NCBI RefSeq assembly: GCF_007896845.1
Contig: NZ_VOHS01000013.1
Coordinates: 1-64,000, forward strand
DNA from: Chitinophaga pinensis
GTDB lineage: Bacteria; Bacteroidota; Bacteroidia; Chitinophagales; Chitinophagaceae
Length of the DNA stretch: 64,000 bases
Direction of reading: 5' to 3'
This document shows positions 36,880 to 46,433 of this stretch, piece by piece (positions within the stretch are counted from its first letter, which is position 1; every line of letters begins with the position of its first letter). The notes beneath the pieces are model-generated. The model did not search any database and was not told the DNA's origin. It worked only from the letters and a program-made list of their open reading frames with translations. The translations under genes were made by a program, and so were the position numbers.

Positions 36880-39800
36880 TTACAATTCGTTATTTCCATC
36901 TGTCAGACGTTGCTGGTGACCAGCCTGCAGATCTTCACAGTGATACATTTCCTCTCTGGTAGCAGCTGCTTTCTGGGTAGGCGTACCTTTTTTCTTTTCA
37001 CCCAGCATTTTCAGCACCAGACGATTACGTTCTGCGCTGATACGCTGACGCAATTCGAGGTCTTTCTCGCGGTCGAAGTATACGATACCATCTACGAGGG
37101 TCTTTTCAGCTTTTGCATAAATGCTCAGAGGATTGTCGTTCCATAGTACCAGATCGGCATCCTTACCGGTTTTGATACTACCGGTACGCTCTGCTACGTG
37201 CAACAGTCTGGCCGGGTTGATGGTCACCAGTTTCAGGGCTTCCTCTTCCGTCATATCGCCATATTTGATGCTCTTGGCAGCTTCCTGATTCAGTCTGCGT
37301 GCCATTTCAGCATCATCGGAGTTGATGGCGACATTTACACCTACACGTTGCATGATAGTGGCATTGTAAGGGATCGCGTCCTGTACTTCCATTTTGTAAG
37401 CCCACCAGTCAGCGAAAGTACCCGCGCCGGCACCGTGTTGTTTCATCTTATCCGCCACCTTATATCCTTCCAGAATATGCGTAAAGGTGTTTATTCTGAA
37501 ATGGAAAGTATCTGCCACATGCAGCAGCATGTTGATCTCGCTCTGTACATAGGAGTGACAGGTAATGAAACGTTTGCTGTTCAGGATCTCTACCAATGCA
37601 TCCAGCTCGAGGTCGCGACGTTTGCCTGCGCCTTCTTTTTCGTAATCACGCGCACGTGTGAATGCATCTGTCAATACCTGTTCAACCCCCATACGTGTTT
37701 GCGGGAAACGTTCGCGCTGGCGTTCACCCCAGTTGGATTGTTTTACGTTTTCGCCCAATGCGAATTTGATAAACGGATCTGATCCTGCGAATTTGAGTTC
37801 TTCTGCATCCGCACCCCAACGCAATTTTATGAGCTGGCTTTGTCCGCCGATCGTATTGGCAGAACCATGTAACAGATGTGAAGCTGTCACGCCACCACTC
37901 AGTTGTCTGTAGATATTCACATCATCAGGGTTCACCACATCCGCGATACGCACTTCTGAAGTAACGGACTGCGTCCCTTCATTGACGCCTTTGGAAATAG
38001 CGATGTGAGAGTGCTCGTCGATGATACCGGCTGTCAGGTGTTTGCCTGTACCGTCTATAACGCGTGCATTGCCGGCAGGCAGGTTCTTACCGATCTGTGC
38101 GATCTTACCATTGCGTACCAGGACGTCTGTGTTTTCAAGTTTACCTTCTTTTTCACTGGTCCAGACAGTGGCATTTTTGATCAGGATATCCTGTTGTTTA
38201 GGCAGGGCTTCCCAGCCATATCCGTTGAAAGGATAGTACATGTTACCCAGCTGCGGAGCAGTTTTAGGTTTTGCGGTATCCTGTTTGGTATACGCGGCGC
38301 TGAATGTAGCGTTCCATTTCACCCATTTACCGGCGGTATCCAGACCGGTACCACTCCATTCGTTTGTACCAGCTACACCGCTGAGACGCAGTTGTGCACC
38401 ACCTTTCTTTATCGGGAAAGCGATTTTGATCAGCTTATCATTGATGGTGATGGAACCTGCCAGTGTATCCTGTTGTAAAAGGGACAGGGTTGGCGTAGCA
38501 GCAGTACCTTTCAGCAGGAGGGTATATTTTGTATTGCCGGGTGTCAGGGTCAGTGTATAAGTACCCCGCACATCTTTCCAGCCTTCATCTTTGATGATGT
38601 ATTTTTTACCCTGTACCCAGTTCTGGAACAGTACCGTATTTTCATTAAAGATCGCACCGGAAGTCACCAGAAAATTAGCCAGTTTACCCGGCTCCAAAGA
38701 ACCTACGAGATCATCTGCTTTAATGATGCGTGCTGCAGAGAGGGTAAGTGCATCCAGAGCTTTTTGTTCACTGAGACCATACTCAATTGATTTTCGCACA
38801 GCGCCCAGAAATTGCTTCAGGTCTTTCAGTCCGGCAGCCGTAATACAGAATGGGATATTGGCTTTTTCAAAAGCAGCGGCTTCAGTAGGAGCCAGTTCCC
38901 AGTGTTTCATATCGCTGAGTGCCACGAAGCGGGCATCATTCGGATCTTCCACATCGATCGGCTGCGGGAAATTCAGCGGCAGAATGAAGGAGGCTTTGGT
39001 AGCTACCATTTCCGGCATACGCTGGTATTCATTACCACTGGCTTTGATGATATATTGTACACCAAATTCGTCGCCTATTTTATCTGCACGTAAGGCATCC
39101 CATTTATCCTGTACATCAAAGATCTGCGGCAGGGTGCGGCTGTCATTCCACGCCTGCAGGGTCAGGTTTGTACCTTCTTTAGCGGGGTGAGACTGATACC
39201 ATTGCGCGTCAAGGAATGTCTGACGCAGCAGTGCAATACTACCCATTAAGGAGCTGGGATAATTCTGTGAGGAACTACCTTTATCGAAGGAGAATTGCGC
39301 ACTGGCTTTTTCTTTGATCAGGACTTTATTTTCACGGTCATCCGCCAGCGTTACCAGCACACCGGTACCACGGGCGATGCCATCCTGCTGATGAGTTAAT
39401 ACTGTACCAAAACCTATGTTTCTCAATGACTCTGCGGCAGTACCGTCTATCTGGAATAAAGTAGCTGCATTTATCTCACTTTTAACCGCCTGATTCCAGC
39501 CATAAGCACCTTTGGTAGCAGAAAGGAACTGAGGCTCCCCTCTATAACCACCACCGGCTTTCTTTGCCGGCTGTGTACCATAATCACTGTAAGCATCTAC
39601 GAAAGAAGGATAGATATATTTACCACCGCAATCGATCACTACCGCATCTTTGGGTACAGGGCCATTGCCAACGCTGACGATGCGGCCATTACGGATTACG
39701 AGGCTGGCGTTGTTCAATACATTACCGGCGCTTTTTACAATCGTCGCTTTTACAAAAGCATAACACCCTTCTCTGGGATCGGCGATACCGTTCACAGGAA

Positions 39801-39897
39801 AAGTTTCCTGCGCTGAAGCATACGAACCGGCCAGCAGACCGCTCAGCAACAGACACAGGTGGGACAACCGCTTACGCGGCGAAAAAAAATTACTCAT
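36880..39897 (-). CDS. large secreted double amidohydrolase
   Basis: 1005 residues: signal peptide (to about 30), a first amidohydrolase-like domain (35-440), a beta linker (440-560) and a second amidohydrolase domain (565-985). The second keeps HSH near 628-630 (GIIDEHSHIAIS), later His in FITCHSY and NTFTHILEG, and Asp in INSDDAEM near 859. The first has PSFVDAYSDYG instead of HxH, so only the second half should bind the two metals. It is exported, probably periplasmic. Substrate unknown; imidazolonepropionase- or dipeptidase-like activity is possible. Confidence 0.88.
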   Translation of the reverse strand: MSNFFSPRKRLSHLCLLLSGLLAGSYASAQETFPVNGIADPREGCYAFVKATIVKSAGNVLNNASLVIRNGRIVSVGNGPVPKDAVVIDCGGKYIYPSFVDAYSDYGTQPAKKAGGGYRGEPQFLSATKGAYGWNQAVKSEINAATLFQIDGTAAESLRNIGFGTVLTHQQDGIARGTGVLVTLADDRENKVLIKEKASAQFSFDKGSSSQNYPSSLMGSIALLRQTFLDAQWYQSHPAKEGTNLTLQAWNDSRTLPQIFDVQDKWDALRADKIGDEFGVQYIIKASGNEYQRMPEMVATKASFILPLNFPQPIDVEDPNDARFVALSDMKHWELAPTEAAAFEKANIPFCITAAGLKDLKQFLGAVRKSIEYGLSEQKALDALTLSAARIIKADDLVGSLEPGKLANFLVTSGAIFNENTVLFQNWVQGKKYIIKDEGWKDVRGTYTLTLTPGNTKYTLLLKGTAATPTLSLLQQDTLAGSITINDKLIKIAFPIKKGGAQLRLSGVAGTNEWSGTGLDTAGKWVKWNATFSAAYTKQDTAKPKTAPQLGNMYYPFNGYGWEALPKQQDILIKNATVWTSEKEGKLENTDVLVRNGKIAQIGKNLPAGNARVIDGTGKHLTAGIIDEHSHIAISKGVNEGTQSVTSEVRIADVVNPDDVNIYRQLSGGVTASHLLHGSANTIGGQSQLIKLRWGADAEELKFAGSDPFIKFALGENVKQSNWGERQRERFPQTRMGVEQVLTDAFTRARDYEKEGAGKRRDLELDALVEILNSKRFITCHSYVQSEINMLLHVADTFHFRINTFTHILEGYKVADKMKQHGAGAGTFADWWAYKMEVQDAIPYNATIMQRVGVNVAINSDDAEMARRLNQEAAKSIKYGDMTEEEALKLVTINPARLLHVAERTGSIKTGKDADLVLWNDNPLSIYAKAEKTLVDGIVYFDREKDLELRQRISAERNRLVLKMLGEKKKGTPTQKAAATREEMYHCEDLQAGHQQRLTDGNNEL

Positions 39898-40097
39898 TGG
39901 CTTGTGTTTGTCAATTTAGATTTTGGGTTCATAGTATCCTGACAATCAGAAAGGTCTTACCGGGAGGGCAATACCTGCTGCGACCTAAAAGTAACAAATG
40001 ATTGATGTGGCTTCTGCATATTTCAACAGATTTTTGATGACTGGTAGTAATATTGCGTTAATTACCTATATTTAACCAAGAGAATAACCCGTTTTTT

Positions 40098-40526
40098 ATG
40101 AAAAGTTATATGATCCGCATCAGTGGGCTGTTATTATGCTTCTTACTTGCAATAAGCGGCAGCAGCATGGCACAAAACAGGGATACTTCCACCGTGAAGA
40201 AGGTACGCTTTACACCGGAGCAGCGTGCGGATAAAATGAGTGATAAACTTGACCGGCGGCTGAACCTGTCCAAACAACAGGACAAAGACATTCACACCAT
40301 CAATACCGATATTACACAACGCATGGAAGCGCTCAAACGCAATACGACGCTGTCCAAAAAAGATAAGATGCAGCAGATGAAAGCGTTGAATGAAGAACGG
40401 AATCAGCGTTTCAAATCAGTACTCTCGGCCGATCAGTATAAAAAGTGGAATGACTGGGAACTGAAGAAGAAGGAACATATGGAAGCCAGAATGGACAAAA
40501 AACAACAAAAACGTAATGCCCGCTAA
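40098..40526 (+). CDS. small secreted charged helical protein
   Basis: 142 residues. A signal peptide (ISGLLLCFLLAISGSSMAQ) precedes a Lys/Arg/Gln-rich helical domain with LSKQQDKDIHTINTDITQRM and LSADQYKKWNDWELKKKEHME. The LxxxQ repeats recall periplasmic Spy/CpxP-type LTxxQ chaperones. Function is inferred only. Ends at a terminator. Confidence 0.8.
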   Translation: MKSYMIRISGLLLCFLLAISGSSMAQNRDTSTVKKVRFTPEQRADKMSDKLDRRLNLSKQQDKDIHTINTDITQRMEALKRNTTLSKKDKMQQMKALNEERNQRFKSVLSADQYKKWNDWELKKKEHMEARMDKKQQKRNAR

Positions 40527-40552
40527 GAAGGGTCTTTTATAAATGAATGGAG

Positions 40553-40583
40553 TAAGGATGCTGATTGGCATCCTTATTTTTTT
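40553..40583 (+). terminator. terminator after the small secreted protein
   Basis: TAAGGATGC (40553-40561) pairs with GCATCCTTA (40568-40576), followed by seven T. Confidence 0.9.
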
Positions 40584-40593
40584 ATCTTGAGAG

Positions 40594-41898
40594 ATGATGC
40601 GGAGAGAAGACGCCATAGCGATATTCCGGGCAGCAGTAGCGGCAGTACAACCGGCACATCTTATGCACCGGCACGTACACTACAGGGATGGTGTACTGAC
40701 TGTCTGTGATCAGTCGTTTACGATCACACCTGACAGTACAGTATGGGTATTGGGTGCGGGAAAAGCGTCCGCCTCCATGGCACAGGCTATTGAGCAGGTA
40801 CTGAGCGGCGTGCAGATAAAAGGGCTGGTGATCACAAAATACGAACACGCATTACCGTTAAAGCATATTCAGTTAAAAGAAGCCGCACATCCTGTACCTG
40901 ATGAAAATGGCGTACAGGCGACTACAGCAATGCTTGCTTTATTACGTAACACCCGGCCTGATGATATTGTGCTGTTGTTGCTTTCCGGTGGCGCTTCTGC
41001 CCTGCTTGCAGATTATCCTGCGGGAGCAGATCTGGCACAGGTACAACAGGTATTTTCCCTGTTACTGAAAAGCGGTGCAGATATTTATGAAATGAATATT
41101 GTGCGGAAGCATCTGTCAGCTGTAAAAGGCGGACAACTTCCCCTACCCGCCAATACCAAAGCCTGGTGCAGTCTGATATTAAGTGATGTAGTAGGCGATG
41201 ATCTTTCTGTTATAGGTTCTGGTCCGACCGTAGCTGATCCTTCCACGTTTGGAGATGCTATGGCGATCCTTGATAAATACGCGCTCACATCGCAATTACC
41301 CCCCGCTATTTATGCACATTTACAACAGGGATGTGCCGGAAAATTGCCTGAGACACCTAAACCCGGACATCCGGATCTGGCGCATGTGCATAACTTTTTA
41401 ATTGGTAGTAATCACATTGCGCTGGAAGCTGCAAAGCAGCATGCGGAGTCCCTTGGGTATGATACCCGGATATTAAGTTCCACGGTTACCGGGGAGGCAG
41501 AAAAACTGGCAGAGAAACTGGTTAATGAAGCACGCAGCCGGGAGGGTAAAAAACCTGCTTGTATACTTATGGGAGGCGAGAGTACCGTAACGGTGAAGGG
41601 AGATGGTCTGGGTGGCCGGAATCAGCAACTGGCGCTGGCTGCGGGCATTTTGATAAAAGATATTCCGGACATTCTTGTACTCAGTGCAGGTACCGATGGC
41701 ACTGATGGTCCGACAGATGCAGCCGGTGCTTTTTCGGATAAAGATATGATGCAGCAGGCGATAGAAAAAGGACTGGATGCAGCCGCTTATCTGAAGCAGA
41801 ATGATGCGTGGCATTTCTTTGAAAAAGCAGGAGGACTGATTAAAACAGGTCCTACGCAAACGAATGTAATGGACATTATGCTGGCAATCATTTCCTGA
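40594..41898 (+). CDS. glycerate 2-kinase (DUF4147/MOFRL family)
   Basis: 434 residues. The N-terminal DUF4147 domain has VWVLGAGKASASMAQAIE and VLLLLSGGASALL, with KGGQLPL in between, and the C-terminal MOFRL domain has GGESTVTVKGDGLGGRNQQLALAA and LSAGTDGTDGPTDAAGAF. It phosphorylates glycerate to 2-phosphoglycerate. The ATG at 40597 is an alternative. It lies ahead of uxuA, which may link it to sugar-acid use. Confidence 0.92.
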   Translation: MMRREDAIAIFRAAVAAVQPAHLMHRHVHYRDGVLTVCDQSFTITPDSTVWVLGAGKASASMAQAIEQVLSGVQIKGLVITKYEHALPLKHIQLKEAAHPVPDENGVQATTAMLALLRNTRPDDIVLLLLSGGASALLADYPAGADLAQVQQVFSLLLKSGADIYEMNIVRKHLSAVKGGQLPLPANTKAWCSLILSDVVGDDLSVIGSGPTVADPSTFGDAMAILDKYALTSQLPPAIYAHLQQGCAGKLPETPKPGHPDLAHVHNFLIGSNHIALEAAKQHAESLGYDTRILSSTVTGEAEKLAEKLVNEARSREGKKPACILMGGESTVTVKGDGLGGRNQQLALAAGILIKDIPDILVLSAGTDGTDGPTDAAGAFSDKDMMQQAIEKGLDAAAYLKQNDAWHFFEKAGGLIKTGPTQTNVMDIMLAIIS

Positions 41899-41906
41899 AG
41901 CGTTGG

Positions 41907-41934
41907 TTGTTCCCATTAGATTTTCTTAGGTTTG
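41907..41934 (+). promoter_or_regulatory. promoter upstream of uxuA
   Basis: A TTG (41907-41909) and TAGGTTTG (41927-41934) are 17 bases apart, matching the Bacteroidota -33/-7 pair. It would give a leader of about 180 bases. Confidence 0.6.
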
Positions 41935-42079
41935 CAAAAATTCTACAAGGACAGCACGCTTATAAACCATTGGAATACACGCTTATTTTAGCTTGAAAAA
42001 GGATCAACAGCAGAATACTGACCTTGTAGCATGAGAGAAATCATTTATTACTAAATCATTAATTAATTTCCGGAAGTCC

Positions 42080-42087
42080 TATTTTTG
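42080..42087 (+). promoter_or_regulatory. second -7 box near uxuA
   Basis: TATTTTTG matches TAnnTTTG, 30 bases before ATG 42118, and rules out the ATG-less frame extension to 42085. Confidence 0.45.
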
Positions 42088-42117
42088 GGCTTAAACCTTT
42101 ATATGCGTATGCTAAGA

Positions 42118-43284
42118 ATGGAACAGACATGGCGTTGGTTCGGACCGAATGATCCGGTTAGCCTGGCTGATATCAAACAAGCTGGAGCGACCGGTATTGT
42201 AACGGCCTTACACCATGTTCCGAACGGAGAGATCTGGACAGTCGAGGAGATACAAAAGCGAAAGGAGATGATCGAAGCCGCAGGCCTTAGCTGGTCAGTG
42301 GTAGAAAGTGTACCCGTTCACGAAGACATCAAAACCCAGAGTGGAAGGTTCAAAGAATATATACAACATTATCAGCAATCCCTGCGCAACCTCGCGCAAT
42401 GCGGTATCTACATAGTGACATACAACTTTATGCCTGTACTGGACTGGACAAGGACAGACCTCGCATATACAGTTGAAGACGGATCCAAAGCACTGCGTTT
42501 TGAAAAAGCGGCATTCCTTGCTTTTGATCTGTTTATGTTACAACGCCCGGGTGCAGAGAACGATTATGACCCTGCGGATATATCCATGGCGAAAGAGCGT
42601 TTTGACAGTATGACCGATGCAGAGAAAGCATTGCTGCAAAGGAATATTATTGCCGGGTTGCCAGGTTCTGAAGAAAGCTTTTCACTGGAGCTTTTTCAGG
42701 CAGCCCTTGATAAGTATAAAGGCATTGATGCCACACAACTGAAACTGCATCTTTTCTATTTCCTGCAGCAGATCGCACCTGTAGCAGAGGAAGTAGGTAT
42801 TAAACTGGCGATCCATCCTGACGATCCTCCATTCCCTATTCTGGGACTGCCAAGGATTGTAAGTACGGAGCAGGATGCAAGAGAACTGCTGGCAGCAGCA
42901 CCTTATGCCTCTAACGGACTTTGTTTCTGTACGGGTTCTTATGGCGTACGCGCTGATAATGACCTTCCGGGTATGGTAGAGCGGCTGGGTGAGCATATTC
43001 ACTTTATACACCTGAGAAGTACACAACGCGACAGTATTGGCAACTTCCATGAAGCCAATCATCTGGAAGGCGATGTTGATATGTATGCAGTAGTGAGGTC
43101 GATTCTGAATGTGATGCATAAAAGAAATACCACTATTCCGATGCGCCCGGATCATGGTCACCAGATGCTGGATGATCTTCACAAAAAAACAAATCCCGGC
43201 TATAGTGCCATTGGCCGCTTACGCGGACTGGCGGAACTCCGGGGCTTAGAACTGGGTATCGCGCGTTCGATTTCGGGGAAATGA
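42118..43284 (+). CDS. uxuA: mannonate dehydratase
   Basis: 388 residues. [19 protein letters not shown] is the family start and is nearly the same as in E. coli Uxu[30 protein letters not shown] and [16 protein letters not shown] follow, with metal-binding His and Cys in FCTGSYG. It dehydrates D-mannonate to KDG. In-frame ATG codons at 42103 and 42109 are possible. No uxuB, kdgK or kdgA is adjacent. Confidence 0.95.
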   Translation: MEQTWRWFGPNDPVSLADIKQAGATGIVTALHHVPNGEIWTVEEIQKRKEMIEAAGLSWSVVESVPVHEDIKTQSGRFKEYIQHYQQSLRNLAQCGIYIVTYNFMPVLDWTRTDLAYTVEDGSKALRFEKAAFLAFDLFMLQRPGAENDYDPADISMAKERFDSMTDAEKALLQRNIIAGLPGSEESFSLELFQAALDKYKGIDATQLKLHLFYFLQQIAPVAEEVGIKLAIHPDDPPFPILGLPRIVSTEQDARELLAAAPYASNGLCFCTGSYGVRADNDLPGMVERLGEHIHFIHLRSTQRDSIGNFHEANHLEGDVDMYAVVRSILNVMHKRNTTIPMRPDHGHQMLDDLHKKTNPGYSAIGRLRGLAELRGLELGIARSISGK

Positions 43285-43401
43285 AAGTCCACACCTGCAG
43301 CCTACTGGCAGCTTTATAAGGTTGGGATAAGAAACGAAAAAGTAAGCAGCTGGATAAAAGAAGGCTGATCAATTTATTAAGTAGCTCCAAAAAACAATCA
43401 T

Positions 43402-43875
43402 ATGAACAGTTCACTGGATGAGCAGTTAGAGCAGCATCTGGCGCAACGTCAACAGAGTCTTATCAGAATGTTAGGTCTGTTGAAAAAGGATATGGATTGT
43501 AGAATTATGCAAAAGCTACAGCAGAAAGGTTATAGCCATTTCAAACTGGGTGACCTTGTGCTGATAGTGAATATAGATCCGCAGGGGATCATCAATAACG
43601 AACTGGCGAGAAAGGCCCGTATTACCAAACAGGCCATGAGTAAAGTGGTTAAAAACCTGGAAGCAGGTGGCTTTATTCACACCAGCAAACACGTCACTGA
43701 TGCCCGTGCAGCTGTAATATCTCTGACAGATGCAGGCAAACAACTGATCATCTGTGCGGCGGAAAGCTTTCAGGAGATACAACAGGAATATACCGGGATT
43801 GTCGGTCAGCAGGATGCTGATGCACTGAAACAGATCCTGCGTAAACTGGTGTTCAGTTTACACCCTGAATGCTGA
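43402..43875 (+). CDS. MarR-family transcriptional regulator
   Basis: 157 residues. NNELARKARITKQAMSKVVKNLEAGGFIH is the recognition region, followed by the wing DARAAVISLTDAG. It follows uxuA by 117 bp on the same strand and could control it, but no operator palindrome is obvious. Effector unknown. Confidence 0.88.
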   Translation: MNSSLDEQLEQHLAQRQQSLIRMLGLLKKDMDCRIMQKLQQKGYSHFKLGDLVLIVNIDPQGIINNELARKARITKQAMSKVVKNLEAGGFIHTSKHVTDARAAVISLTDAGKQLIICAAESFQEIQQEYTGIVGQQDADALKQILRKLVFSLHPEC

Positions 43876-44187
43876 TTATTTTTCCATTTTATACATGCCT
43901 GTTCCTGATTCTGGAAAATCCGGGGACAGGCATGGTCATTTTTAGCAGTACTTGAATCAGGGATGTGAATAACTTACCTGAGAACAGAGTCAATTCCTCA
44001 ATCCGCTACTTCTATATGTTTGAAAATGGCTTATACATTTATTTTTTGACAATGCAACAAAAAGTCAGATATAAATTCCGCTCTTCGTGTGTCCCAGTGC
44101 GGATTTCGGCACAGGCATTGTATTAATATTTTTGTCTATTGACCAGTGATTTAATACTTTTAATATCAGTAGCAGACATAGCAAATT
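43876..44187. other. intergenic stretch with marR terminator and promoter of the sigma-like gene
   Basis: A hairpin (CATGCCTGTTCC at 43894-43905 with 43923-43934, inner GATT/AATC) followed by ATTTTT ends the marR transcript. TATTTTTG at 44127-44134 is a good -7 box for the next gene. Nothing else is seen. Confidence 0.7.
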
Positions 44188-45162
44188 ATGGTTTCCAGCC
44201 GGATAATAAATAACGACGATGAATACATCGACGGTTTGCTAGACAGCTCCCCTGCAATTGTTGACGCGATCTATAAGCGTTTTGCCCGTAAGGTAAAACA
44301 TATGGTAACAGGTTGGGGTGGCAACATCAAAGAAGCAGCCAATGTATTCGAAGATGTACTAATCGCCCTTTACGATTATGCTCATCTTCATAAATTAACC
44401 CTTACAAATCGTTTTGAGCCTTTTTTCATGTACGCCTGTCAACTGAAATGGAAACAGGATCTCATGCAGAAGGCGCCTACAAAGGGAATGTCATTCCATC
44501 CCGAAGTGCCCGCTCCCGGCCTGGATGAACAGCATATAAAATACATAGAGGCTGCATTAGCAGCTCCACATACCAAACAGGGTGCGGATAACACCCGGGA
44601 AGAATTGGAAGAAATGATCGCCGATCAGCGGGAACGCTGGTTTCATACCAAAGAAGGTCCTAACAGCAAAGTGAGCATCTACGTGATCATCACTGCTATA
44701 ATAGGTGCAGGTCTGGCAGGACTATTATTCCTCAGCCCATGGCATAAGGATATCTACCGTCAGTTTTCAGGAACGGAAATGGTACATGCCAATCATATGT
44801 CTACGGAACAGGATACCGCATTACTGATGCATCAGGCAGCAGCAGCCTTCAATCATGGTCATTTCAATAAAGCGATCGTTCTGCTTAATCAGGTAATAGT
44901 CAGGGACTCCTTACATACAACTGCCCGTTACTACAGGGGAGTCAGCCTTGTAGACGAGGGAAAACTTGAAGATGCCCGTGCCGATCTTAAGAAAGTATAC
45001 AACAGTGGCTCCAGCTATCGCTATGATGCCGCCTTCTATATGGCATTAAGTTATATCCGTGAAAACGATAAACAACAATGCCTCGAATGGGTGCTGAAAA
45101 TACCGGAAAATTCACCGGTACATTGGAAAGCAGCCAGACTGAAGGAGGAACTGAACTATTAG
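44188..45162 (+). CDS. sigma-70 region-2-like domain, one membrane helix and TPR repeats
   Basis: 324 residues. Residues 20-95 (PAIVDAIYKRFARKVKHMV, NIKEAANVFEDVLIALYDY, FFMYACQLKWKQDL) look like region 2 of Bacteroidota ECF sigma factors: helix, D-x-x-Q/E-like acidic helix and a short YACxxxWKxxL helix. There is no region 4. A single membrane helix lies at 163-184, then three TPR-like units (213-314). The sigma-like part should be cytoplasmic and the TPRs periplasmic. It may be an anti-sigma-type or membrane-held regulator rather than a working sigma. The reading is inference from pattern. Confidence 0.8.
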   Translation: MVSSRIINNDDEYIDGLLDSSPAIVDAIYKRFARKVKHMVTGWGGNIKEAANVFEDVLIALYDYAHLHKLTLTNRFEPFFMYACQLKWKQDLMQKAPTKGMSFHPEVPAPGLDEQHIKYIEAALAAPHTKQGADNTREELEEMIADQRERWFHTKEGPNSKVSIYVIITAIIGAGLAGLLFLSPWHKDIYRQFSGTEMVHANHMSTEQDTALLMHQAAAAFNHGHFNKAIVLLNQVIVRDSLHTTARYYRGVSLVDEGKLEDARADLKKVYNSGSSYRYDAAFYMALSYIRENDKQQCLEWVLKIPENSPVHWKAARLKEELNY

Positions 45163-45395
45163 TTCAGGTGGATCATATGCTTGCTGAAGTGAATGATGCT
45201 TTCTACTTCACCTTTGATCAGTTCGTAAATCTGTACTTTATCTTTTTTGATCATAATGAGCTGCTGTAGAACAAGATAGTAGGTTTCTCCACCGTGCCCG
45301 CTCATCTGGGCTCTTAAAATCTCTTTTTTTACTTCTTCAAAACCAACAGCGCCGAGCTTTTGGTAAATAACATTGAGTTCTTCAATCCATTTCAT
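45159..45395 (-). CDS. small protein of unknown function, 78 residues
   Basis: Starts MKWIEELNVIYQKLGAVGFEEVKKEILRAQMSG and is helical and soluble, without a signal. Its stop overlaps the stop of the sigma-like gene by three bases on the opposite strand. The balanced charge and heptad-like spacing suggest a real small protein. Not recognised. Confidence 0.55.
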   Translation of the reverse strand: MKWIEELNVIYQKLGAVGFEEVKKEILRAQMSGHGGETYYLVLQQLIMIKKDKVQIYELIKGEVESIIHFSKHMIHLN

Positions 45396-45536
45396 AGGTT
45401 ATGTGTTTTTGCATAGGAATCTAAATTTATTCATAATACAATTAATAAACAAGGGGTTGGAGATATTTTTTTTATTATCTCCGGGATACAATTTATCCGC
45501 TGCTGCTTCGTCTACCTATAAGCAAAGCGTCTTAAT

Positions 45537-46394
45537 ATGCCCGCATCCGCTCCTTTTATCGTTTCCTATCAGCTGGAGGACTTCTCTCCGGGAGGTATTC
45601 CCTTTGTAGTGGGAGAACTGAGCGCTCATGCAGCCAAAGGACATGCACATCTCATGGGCATACACCGGCACTCTTATTACATGCTGGGCATCTGTACAGA
45701 AGGATCCACAACTGATATGCTGGATTTCGAACCAATGACAGTAAAAGCTGGTGAAATGGTACTGATCGTTCCGGGTCAGGTACATGAACCCAGAAGAGAT
45801 TATACAGGAAAGGGATATATAGTCGCATTTTCGGCCGATTTCCTGTTACATCAGGATGTTAGTCTGCCAACACTTCCCTCCGGCCCTGTAAGGCTCTCAG
45901 ATGCCGATTTTGCACAGGCCTGTCTTATCATCACACAATTACAGCGGGAATACACAGAGCGGACACCACAATACGTGGCAATGCTGCAACATTATCTGTC
46001 CCTACTGATCACCTTATTGTATCGTCATGCCAGCGCCTATACGCAATCTGGTCCTCCCCTGCTGCAACGCTATCGTAGCCTGCTGGCCCGCCACTTTCTG
46101 GAATGGACCAAACCGGCACAATATGCAGCGGCCCTGCACGTATCCGTAGATCACCTGAATGAAGTGATCAGACAGCATACAGGCCGGACCGTCTCCGCAC
46201 ACCTCAATGAAAGACGTGTACTGGAGGCTAAAAGGCTATTGCTACACGCGAAAGAAAGCATCAAGGAAATCGCCTGGCACCTGCAGTTCAATGAGGTGTC
46301 TTACTTCAATCGTTTCTTCAAACAACACACCGGCCATACGCCAGCCGCCTTCAGAGAAAAAGTCCGGGAAAAGTATCTATCTGACCCGGAATAG
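45537..46394 (+). CDS. AraC-family transcriptional regulator
   Basis: 285 residues. N-terminal cupin (HLMGIHRHSYYMLGICTEGS, PGQVHEPRRDY) and C-terminal HTH pair: QYAAALHVSVDHLNEVIRQHTGRTVSAHL and SIKEIAWHLQFNEVSYFNRFFKQHTGHTPAAFR. It lies 39 bp upstream of the flavoprotein gene and probably controls it. Confidence 0.9.
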   Translation: MPASAPFIVSYQLEDFSPGGIPFVVGELSAHAAKGHAHLMGIHRHSYYMLGICTEGSTTDMLDFEPMTVKAGEMVLIVPGQVHEPRRDYTGKGYIVAFSADFLLHQDVSLPTLPSGPVRLSDADFAQACLIITQLQREYTERTPQYVAMLQHYLSLLITLLYRHASAYTQSGPPLLQRYRSLLARHFLEWTKPAQYAAALHVSVDHLNEVIRQHTGRTVSAHLNERRVLEAKRLLLHAKESIKEIAWHLQFNEVSYFNRFFKQHTGHTPAAFREKVREKYLSDPE

Positions 46395-46421
46395 TATAAT
46401 CAGCGCCACCTGACGCACGAC

Positions 46422-46429
46422 TACTTTTG
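46422..46429 (+). promoter_or_regulatory. -7 promoter box of the SIP-like gene
   Basis: TACTTTTG matches TAnnTTTG and ends four bases before ATG 46434, the leaderless spacing seen elsewhere in this window. Confidence 0.55.
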
Positions 46430-46433
46430 CATT

